A stretch of 5,329 nucleotides of DNA, taken from contig NZ_JABBOU010000101.1 in the NCBI RefSeq assembly GCF_018853465.1, forward strand, positions 1 to 5,329, written 5' to 3'. Under the pieces are notes generated by a model. That model had not been told where the DNA came from and searched no databases. It saw only the letters and a list, made by a program, of their open reading frames with translations. This document shows positions 1 through 5,329 of this stretch, piece after piece. The first letter of the stretch is position 1. The number at the start of each line of letters is the position of its first letter. Source of the DNA: Acidithiobacillus montserratensis. GTDB lineage: Bacteria; Pseudomonadota; Gammaproteobacteria; Acidithiobacillales; Acidithiobacillaceae. Both the position numbers and the translations under genes were made by a program.

Positions 1-157
<157 letters not shown>

Positions 158-160
<3 letters not shown>

Positions 161-1036
161 GGCAGATACCGGAGGAAAATGAAATTGTTGACGGACGGTC
201 TTGCCAAGGGACAGCCAGGACTGCAGCCCGGCAGCATCCTCAGCGGCAAGCAGCTGCTCAACGAGCTGCAGATTGTGCTGGACCTTTTGCAATTGCTGGC
301 GCACTGCCTGCTGGTTTTCCAGGAGAATTTCTGCCCACAGCGCAGGATTAGAGTCCACAATCCGCGAAAAGTCGCGCAGACCACCGCCGGCAAGATCTTC
401 CAGGCCGGGCAGCCGCTCTTCGAGACCGGCCAGATACATGAAAGCCAGCAAATGCGGGGCATGACTGGTGGCGGCCAGAGCTTCATCATGGGCCTCAGGC
501 GACATTTCCCGGACTTCGGCACCCAGAGCCATCCAGAACTGCCGCAACTTTTCCACCGCCTGGACATCGGTCTGGTCCGGCATGGGGGTCAGCACCACCC
601 GCGCTCCACGATACAGGTCTGCACGGGCAGCTTGGAAACCGGTCATTTCACTACCGACAACCGGATGCCCCCCCACAAAGCGGGAGCCCAGCAATGCCGT
701 CGCACGTCCGGTAATAGCATTTTTGGTACTGGCAATGTCCGACACCAAAGCCGTTGCATCGGCCCAGCGCGCAATATCTTCAAGCTGGGCAAGCATAACC
801 CTGGGCGGGGTAGCCAACAGGATCAGATCTGCATCGGCCAGCACATCTGGCAACACTGAACTCAATTCAATCTGCCAGGTTTGGGCACTCTCCTGCAACG
901 ATGCTACCGCAGCAGCGTTAACCATGACGGCGCGAATCCGCCCCGCATATCCCGTCGCACGCAATGCCTTGGCAACACTGCCACCCATCAGCCCGAGGCC
1001 TACTATCGCCACCCGCTGAAAGGGAACGTCCGGCAT
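158..1036 (-). CDS. tyrA: Prephenate (cyclohexadienyl) dehydrogenase TyrA
   Basis: TyrA oxidatively decarboxylates prephenate to 4-hydroxyphenylpyruvate (or arogenate to tyrosine), the tyrosine branch. The 292 residues form an N-terminal Rossmann domain with VAIVGLGLMGGS (9-20, dinucleotide loop) and LLATPP (73-78), then SDIASTK (99-105) and FVGGHPVVGSE (120-130) with catalytic-type His124. The C-terminal helical dimerisation domain carries ATSHAPHLLAF (189-199) with His192 and His195, and GGGLRDFSRIVDSNPALW (217-234) with the substrate-binding Arg225. There is no fused chorismate mutase, consistent with that activity residing in PheA, and no C-terminal ACT domain. The acidic residue usual at the end of the second strand of NAD-specific enzymes is absent (VMVN, 37-40). 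The ATG lies one base after the aroF stop with no clear Shine-Dalgarno sequence, so translational coupling is likely. The TGA stop is followed directly and in frame by the aroA ATG. Preference for prephenate or arogenate cannot be settled here. Confidence 0.95.
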
Positions 1037-1037
1037 C

Positions 1038-2054
1038 TTACAGTTCGCGACCTATGGCTGCTGCGACTTTATGCAAATCATCCATCAGCGCCAGCAACTG
1101 CTGGGGACTGAGAGCCTGATCAGCATCACACCAGGCCTCTTCGGGACAGGGATGGGATTCCACCAGCAACCCATCGGCGCCGGCGGCAATGGCCGCCTTG
1201 GAGAGGGCAGGAACCAGCCAGGATTTTCCTCCCGCATGGCTGGGATCAACAATCACCGGCAGGTGGGTTTCTTTTTTGAGGACCGGAATGGCGGTGACAT
1301 CCAGAACATTCCGGTAGGAAGTCTCAAAGGTACGAATGCCACGTTCGGCAAAAATGATCTTATGGTTGCCATGAGCGGCAATGTATTCCGCTGCCATCAG
1401 CCATTCCTTGACGGTCGCACTGAGGCCGCGCTTGAGAATGACGGGCACATCCAGACGACCTACTTCTTTGAGCAGATCGAAGTTCTGCATGTTGCGGGTG
1501 CCGATCTGGATAATGTCCACGCCTTTTTCCAGAAAAAGATCAATTTTCCGCACATCCATCAGTTCGGTAACAATGGGCAGACCGACGGCATCCGCCGCCG
1601 TACGGAAATAATCCAGACCTTCGTCACCGACTCCCTGAAAGGTGTAGGGACTGGTGCGGGGTTTGAAGGCACCGCCGCGCATCAAGCGACAACCGGCAGC
1701 CTTCACGGCCTCGGCAGCACTGCGCATCTGCTCGGGGGTTTCTACCGAACAAGGACCGGCAATCACCTGAATCTGCTTGCCCCCAAAGGGAATCCCCCTT
1801 ACCTCGACAATGGTATCGGTGGACTTGAATTCACGGCTGACCAGTTTATAAGGCTTCAGAATGGGCATAACCTGTTCCACAGCGGGCAAGGATTCCAGTG
1901 CGCCTTCCGGCAACAAGCGTTCGTCACCCAGCAAGCCCACCACGGTCCGTTCCGAACCGGTGCTGACCATGGGCTGCAGACCATACTGACGAATGCGTTC
2001 CAGCAGTTGTTCCATCTGCTCTGCGCTCACTTGTGGTTTGACGATGACGATCAT
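1038..2054 (-). CDS. aroF: DAHP synthase, type I-beta with N-terminal regulatory domain
   Basis: This enzyme (3-deoxy-7-phosphoheptulonate synthase) condenses phosphoenolpyruvate and erythrose 4-phosphate, the first step of the shikimate pathway. The 338 residues split into an ACT-like (ferredoxin-like) regulatory domain at about 1-65, a linker with LKPYKLVSREF (66-76), and a TIM-barrel catalytic domain from about 94. Catalytic motifs are IAGPCSVE with Cys102, RGGAFKPRTSPYTFQG (126-141), IIQIGTRNMQNF (181-192), LKRG (207-210), ERGIRTFE (237-244), and VDPSHAGG (269-276) with His273. The metal ligands expected from the Thermotoga maritima enzyme are matched by Cys102, His273, Glu299 and Asp310. 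Length and domain layout match that enzyme closely (from memory), which is inhibited by tyrosine and phenylalanine through the N-terminal domain. The ATG lies 4 bases after the hisC stop. A GAGG 12 bases upstream is too far for a good ribosome site, so coupling with hisC is likely. Naming varies; aroF follows common annotation of this subfamily. Confidence 0.96.
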   Translation of the reverse strand: MIVIVKPQVSAEQMEQLLERIRQYGLQPMVSTGSERTVVGLLGDERLLPEGALESLPAVEQVMPILKPYKLVSREFKSTDTIVEVRGIPFGGKQIQVIAGPCSVETPEQMRSAAEAVKAAGCRLMRGGAFKPRTSPYTFQGVGDEGLDYFRTAADAVGLPIVTELMDVRKIDLFLEKGVDIIQIGTRNMQNFDLLKEVGRLDVPVILKRGLSATVKEWLMAAEYIAAHGNHKIIFAERGIRTFETSYRNVLDVTAIPVLKKETHLPVIVDPSHAGGKSWLVPALSKAAIAAGADGLLVESHPCPEEAWCDADQALSPQQLLALMDDLHKVAAAIGREL

Positions 2055-2058
2055 GGGA

Positions 2059-3156
2059 TTACAGGACCTCGCCCAGCATTTTCAGAAAACGATGATTTTC
2101 CACCGGCAGGCCCACACTCACCCGCAGATGATCCGGCATGCCGTAAGGACTGAGAGGACGTACGATGACACCCCGCTGCAAAAGCGCTGTGTAAACGCGC
2201 TGCCCTCCCCCCGGTACGGCGAAGGCCGTAAAATTGCCTGCAGGGGGAAGAATTGTCAATCCAAATTTACGCAACCCCTCAGCCAGCACCTGCCTTTCCT
2301 GGCGATTATTGCGGCGCGTCGCTTCCAGATGCGCGTGATCCAGCAGCGCCGCATGCGCCGCCACCTGCGCCAGCGTGTTGATATTGAAGGGCTGGCGCAC
2401 CCTTTCCAGGACGGCAATCAGGTCCGGATGGCCCATGCCGTACCCACAGCGCAAGCCAGCCAGACCATAAGCCTTGGAAAACGTCCGGGTCACCAGCAAA
2501 TTACTGAAGCGCCCCAGCCATTGGCGACCATCGGGATAGTTCGGGTCATCCATCAGTTCCAGGTAGGCCTCATCCAGCACCACCAGGGCATGGGCCGGGA
2601 CACTATCGATAAAGGTTTCTAGTTCAGGGCCTGATAAGCTGGTGCCCGTGGGATTATTGGGATTGGCGATGAATACCAGACGGGTCCGCTCACTGAGCAG
2701 AGCGGCCATGGCATCCAGATCATGGCCAAAATTCCGGGCAGGGGCTGTCCTGACCAGAGCACCGCTCGCCTGGGCGGCAATGGCATAGGCGGCAAAAGCA
2801 TACTGGGACACGATGACTTCGGTTCCCGGACCCGCAAAGGCGCGCACCGCCATTTCGATGACCTGATCGGAGCCATTCCCAAAAATGAATTGCCCCGGAT
2901 CCAGGTCATGTTGCTGCGCCAGTCTTGCCCGCAATTCGGGCGCTCCGCCTTCGGGATACCGGGCCAAGTCCGGGAGGACTTGCCGCACAGCCTCCAGAGC
3001 CAGAGGGCTGGGACCCAGCGGGTTTTCATTGGAAGCCAGCTTGATGGCATCGCGAATGCCCAGCTCCCGTTCCAGCTCAGCGAGGGGTTTGCCGGGTTGA
3101 TAGGGGCGCAAATCAGCCACACCCGGAGCTGCATATTCAAGAAAATTCAAGGTCAT
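2059..3156 (-). CDS. hisC: HisC-type PLP aminotransferase (histidinol-phosphate / aromatic aminotransferase)
   Basis: This is a fold-type I PLP aminotransferase of the histidinol-phosphate aminotransferase family, 365 residues. Visible motifs are ASNENPLGPS (41-50), RYPEG (66-70), NPNNPTG (165-171) with cofactor-contacting Asn168, DEAY (195-198), TFSKAYGLAGLRCGYG with the PLP lysine Lys228 and Arg236, and a C-terminal RPLSPYGMPDHLRVSVG with the substrate-carboxylate arginine Arg345. Family members convert imidazole acetol phosphate to histidinol phosphate. Copies in aromatic clusters often also, or mainly, transaminate phenylpyruvate and 4-hydroxyphenylpyruvate. Its position between pheA and the DAHP synthase favours the aromatic role, but sequence alone does not settle it. 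The frame is open another 44 codons upstream inside pheA. The ATG at 3156 is preferred because it overlaps the pheA TAA, has AAGGCGG 7 bases upstream, and gives the family length. A paralogue in a his operon would strengthen the aromatic assignment. Confidence 0.95.
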   Translation of the reverse strand: MTLNFLEYAAPGVADLRPYQPGKPLAELERELGIRDAIKLASNENPLGPSPLALEAVRQVLPDLARYPEGGAPELRARLAQQHDLDPGQFIFGNGSDQVIEMAVRAFAGPGTEVIVSQYAFAAYAIAAQASGALVRTAPARNFGHDLDAMAALLSERTRLVFIANPNNPTGTSLSGPELETFIDSVPAHALVVLDEAYLELMDDPNYPDGRQWLGRFSNLLVTRTFSKAYGLAGLRCGYGMGHPDLIAVLERVRQPFNINTLAQVAAHAALLDHAHLEATRRNNRQERQVLAEGLRKFGLTILPPAGNFTAFAVPGGGQRVYTALLQRGVIVRPLSPYGMPDHLRVSVGLPVENHRFLKMLGEVL

Positions 3157-4238
3157 TAATATACCGCCTTGGGATAGCTCCCCAGACAACGATAAAAGGA
3201 AGCCTGCTTTGCCAGTGCGTCGAGCACTGGGGACAAGGCCGGATCCTGACAGTGCCCCAACAGATCCAGATAGAACACATACTCCCATACCGCCGATCGG
3301 GCGGGCCGCGATTCAATACGGGTCAGACTGACCCCGGCATCCGCGAGGGGCGACAGGAGGGCATGCAGGCTGCCGGGACGATTAATGCCGGCCACCACCA
3401 GACTGGTTTTATCCTGACCGGTAGGGCGCGTAGCGATCTTGCCGATCACCAGAAAACGGGTGGTGTTTTCAGGGTTATCTTCAATGCCCGCCTGCAGAAT
3501 TTGCAGCGAATAGGCCGCAGCGGCAGCGGTCGTCGAAATGGCCGCTCCTTCGGGATCATTACCGGCTCGTTCGGCCGCCACCCCGTTACTGGGGACATCC
3601 ACCAGTTCGACATGGGGAAGCGAAGCGGCGAGCCACTGGCGACACTGAGCCCGAGTCTGATAATGCACATACACCCGACTAATTTGTGCCATGGGAATAT
3701 TGGCCACCAGATTATGCACAATCCGCAACTGGACTTCGCCACAAATCTGCAGCGGATAATCCAGCAACAAATCCAGGGTCTGGTTGACGGAACCTTCGGT
3801 GCTGTTCTCAACGGGCACCACGCCAAACTGGGTTTGGCCACTATCCACCAGACGAAAAATTTCCGGAATACTACTGCTGGGCTGAAAGCGCGCCGAGTGC
3901 CCGAAATGTTTTTGAGCCGCCATCTGGGAAAAAGTCCCGGCTGGCCCCAGATAGGCCACTTGCAGGGCTTCTTCCAGCGCCAGACCCGCCGAGATGATTT
4001 CCCGGTAAATGCTGGCGACCTGGGCGTCCGTAAAAGGCCCGGCATTTTCCTGCATGATGCGCCGCAGGATTTCCGACTCCCGATCCGGGTGGTAAAAATG
4101 GGTATCTCCACCCGCCCGTTTCAGTTCACCGACTGCATGGGCCAGCTGGCCCCGCTCACTCAGGAGCGCCAGGATCTTACTGTCGACCTGATCGATGGCG
4201 GCACGCAATGCTGCCAGGCTGCGTAAGGGATTCTGCAA
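3156..4238 (-). CDS. pheA: Bifunctional chorismate mutase/prephenate dehydratase (P-protein)
   Basis: The protein converts chorismate to prephenate and then to phenylpyruvate, the committed branch to phenylalanine. At 360 residues it has the full three-part architecture. An AroQ-type chorismate mutase helical domain spans about 5-90, with LRAAIDQVD and candidate active-site residues Arg12, Arg29, Lys40 and Arg53. Prephenate dehydratase spans about 94-270: it opens with AYLGPAGTFSQMAA, contains VVPVENSTEGSVN, and has the catalytic-type Thr-Arg-Phe at 260-262. A C-terminal ACT regulatory domain spans about 278-355, with PGSLHALL (288-295) and IESRP (308-312), the positions that bind phenylalanine in the family. 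Feedback inhibition by phenylalanine is therefore expected. The start is TTG, chosen because TAGGAG lies 8 bases upstream and no ATG fits; the family's LR..ID..D motif begins right after it. The stop TAA shares its last base with the hisC ATG. The C-terminus GSYPKAV resembles Pseudomonas P-proteins, from memory. Confidence 0.97.
   Translation of the reverse strand: MQNPLRSLAALRAAIDQVDSKILALLSERGQLAHAVGELKRAGGDTHFYHPDRESEILRRIMQENAGPFTDAQVASIYREIISAGLALEEALQVAYLGPAGTFSQMAAQKHFGHSARFQPSSSIPEIFRLVDSGQTQFGVVPVENSTEGSVNQTLDLLLDYPLQICGEVQLRIVHNLVANIPMAQISRVYVHYQTRAQCRQWLAASLPHVELVDVPSNGVAAERAGNDPEGAAISTTAAAAAYSLQILQAGIEDNPENTTRFLVIGKIATRPTGQDKTSLVVAGINRPGSLHALLSPLADAGVSLTRIESRPARSAVWEYVFYLDLLGHCQDPALSPVLDALAKQASFYRCLGSYPKAVY
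3164..3170 (-). promoter_or_regulatory. Ribosome binding site of hisC (decides start)
   Basis: AAGGCGG on the coding strand lies 7 bases before the ATG, inside the last codons of pheA. It is one mismatch from an AAGGAGG core. Together with the TAATG stop/start overlap it fixes the start at 3156 and argues against the longer open frame reaching into pheA. Confidence 0.65.
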
Positions 4239-4246
4239 AGTTTGCG

Positions 4247-4252
4247 CTCCTA
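4247..4252 (-). promoter_or_regulatory. Ribosome binding site of pheA (decides TTG start)
   Basis: On the coding strand TAGGAG is followed by an 8-base spacer and then TTG. It is the strongest Shine-Dalgarno-like sequence among the visible gene starts, and it overlaps the serC stop codon TAG. It supports the TTG at 4238 as the pheA start, and suggests that ribosomes finishing serC can pass directly to pheA. Confidence 0.8.
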
Positions 4253-5329
4253 ACCGTGCTGGCGGGCAAAATCCCGCATGAAATCCACTAAAGCCTGCAC
4301 CCCCGCTTCGGGCATGGCGTTATAAATGGATGCCCGCATTCCGCCCAGGAGTCGATGTCCTTTAAGTTGCAGCAAACGCCGGGCTTCGGCTTCCTGCAAA
4401 AACGTCGCGTTCATACCTGCTTCACTGAGGAAAAAAGGGACATTCATCCACGAACGATTCCGCGCTTCCACCGGGTTGCTATAAAAACCCCCGGACGCAT
4501 CTATGGCCTGATACAGCAAGGCCGCCTTGTGCTGATTACGCTCGGCCATGGCCTGCAAGCCACCGGTCTTCTTTAACCATTTGAATACCAGACCCGCCAC
4601 GTAAATGGCGAAAGTCGGCGGGGTGTTGTGCATGGACCCCTCTTTGGCTTGCACGGCATAATCCAGCATGGTGGGTGTATTGGCCGGGGCATGGCCGAGC
4701 AAGTCTTCACGGACAATCACCAGGGTCAAACCCGCCGGACCGATATTTTTCTGGGCACCGGCATAAATCAGCCCGAACCGGCTGACATCCACCGGCCGCG
4801 ACAGAATATGCGAAGAAGCATCGCTGACCAGCGGGATATCCCCCAACTCCGGAATAAAATCAAATTCGACACCGCCAATGGTTTCATTGCCGGCAATATG
4901 CACATAAGCCGTATCCTGGCTGACCTGCCACTCCGACTGGGGTGGCACCAGGCGGGCCTGGCGGTCGGCATTACTGGCGGCGATTTCTACTTCAGCAAAG
5001 CGCCGGGCTTCATGCAGGGCTTTTTCCGACCAGATGCCGGTTTGCACATAACTGGCCCGGGCATGACCGCGCAGCAGATTGAGAGGAACCATGGCAAACT
5101 GGAGGGTCGCCCCACCCTGCAAAAACAGTACCTTATAATTCGCCGGAATATGCATGAGATCGCGCAGATCCTGTTCGGCTTCTGCAATAATCTGCATGTA
5201 GTCCGCGCCACGATGGCTCATTTCCATCACAGAAATACCCCGACCCTGCCAATCCAGCAGCTCTGCCTGTACCTGCTCCAGTACCGCAGGAGGCAACATG
5301 GCGGGACCCGCCCCGAAATTATACACCGG
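4250..5329 (-). CDS. serC: Phosphoserine aminotransferase SerC, 5' end at or just outside window
   Basis: SerC is a cytoplasmic PLP enzyme that transaminates 3-phosphohydroxypyruvate to O-phosphoserine with glutamate. In many bacteria it also acts on the 4-carbon homologue in pyridoxal phosphate synthesis (pdxF role). Numbering from the GTG codon at 5326, the protein opens with the family signature YNFGAGPAMLPP. It then shows SHRG (37-40), GGATLQFA (71-78), the PLP-lysine motif GAQKNIGPAG with Lys193, NTPPTF (234-239), and the C-terminal GGMRASIYNAMP (328-339). The length of 358 residues fits the family (about 360). The reading frame stays open through a CCG codon to the window edge. The GTG could therefore be the start or an internal valine, and I think the true start lies a few codons outside. 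It ends with TAG, which overlaps the ribosome binding site of pheA. It is the first visible gene of the cluster, and any promoter lies outside the window. Confidence 0.96.
   Translation of the reverse strand, partial: PVYNFGAGPAMLPPAVLEQVQAELLDWQGRGISVMEMSHRGADYMQIIAEAEQDLRDLMHIPANYKVLFLQGGATLQFAMVPLNLLRGHARASYVQTGIWSEKALHEARRFAEVEIAASNADRQARLVPPQSEWQVSQDTAYVHIAGNETIGGVEFDFIPELGDIPLVSDASSHILSRPVDVSRFGLIYAGAQKNIGPAGLTLVIVREDLLGHAPANTPTMLDYAVQAKEGSMHNTPPTFAIYVAGLVFKWLKKTGGLQAMAERNQHKAALLYQAIDASGGFYSNPVEARNRSWMNVPFFLSEAGMNATFLQEAEARRLLQLKGHRLLGGMRASIYNAMPEAGVQALVDFMRDFARQHG

Noticed and set aside
1071..2153. Open frame of 360 codons on the plus strand
   Set aside because: It lies opposite aroF and the end of hisC, has no recognisable domain, and its composition is what a strongly biased gene gives when read in reverse. 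The minus-strand frame has all catalytic motifs of DAHP synthase.
3157..3288. Longer hisC with a start at 3288
   Set aside because: This adds 44 residues lying inside the conserved ACT domain of pheA. The ATG at 3156 has a good ribosome site, overlaps the pheA stop and gives the normal HisC N-terminus.
3252..4226. Open frame of 324 codons on the plus strand
   Set aside because: It is antisense to pheA, rich in His, Arg and Gly, and has no domain. The opposite strand carries a complete P-protein.
4239..4249. Possible promoter or attenuator between serC and pheA
   Set aside because: The 11-base gap is fully used by the ribosome site and spacer; there is no leader peptide, hairpin or T-run.

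Overview
The window is a compact, single-strand block of aromatic amino acid biosynthesis genes. All genes read on the minus strand, so transcription runs from the right end to the left. In transcription order they are serC (start at or just beyond the right edge), pheA (chorismate mutase/prephenate dehydratase), a hisC-type aminotransferase, a type I-beta DAHP synthase (aroF), tyrA (prephenate dehydrogenase) and the first 52 codons of aroA (EPSP synthase), cut by the left edge.

The genes are packed almost without spacers: 11 bases between serC and pheA, a 1-base overlap between pheA and hisC (TAATG), 4 bases between hisC and aroF, 1 base between aroF and tyrA, and none between tyrA and aroA (TGA directly followed by ATG in the same frame). 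No internal promoter or terminator was seen and there is no room for an intergenic one, so this is read as one operon with translational coupling. No tRNA, rRNA, mobile element, repeat array or CRISPR was seen, and no stretch over 11 bases lacks a gene.

Together the products enter the shikimate pathway (DAHP synthase), make EPSP (AroA), convert chorismate to prephenate and phenylpyruvate (PheA), convert prephenate to 4-hydroxyphenylpyruvate (TyrA), and can transaminate the keto acids (HisC-like enzyme). SerC supplies phosphoserine and takes part in the pyridoxal phosphate route, the cofactor of both aminotransferases here.

The order serC-pheA-hisC-tyrA-aroA is the proteobacterial 'supraoperon' known from Pseudomonas and relatives, where cmk and rpsA follow. 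The P-protein and SerC resemble gammaproteobacterial forms. The separate tyrA and aroA and the inserted DAHP synthase suggest a deeper-branching lineage. An Acidithiobacillus-like organism is my best guess, from recollection of gene order, with modest confidence.

I found no undescribed system. The most interesting details are the in-frame tyrA-aroA junction, one stop codon away from the fusion known in Pseudomonas, and several substitutions or start-codon choices that bear on regulation and cofactor use.
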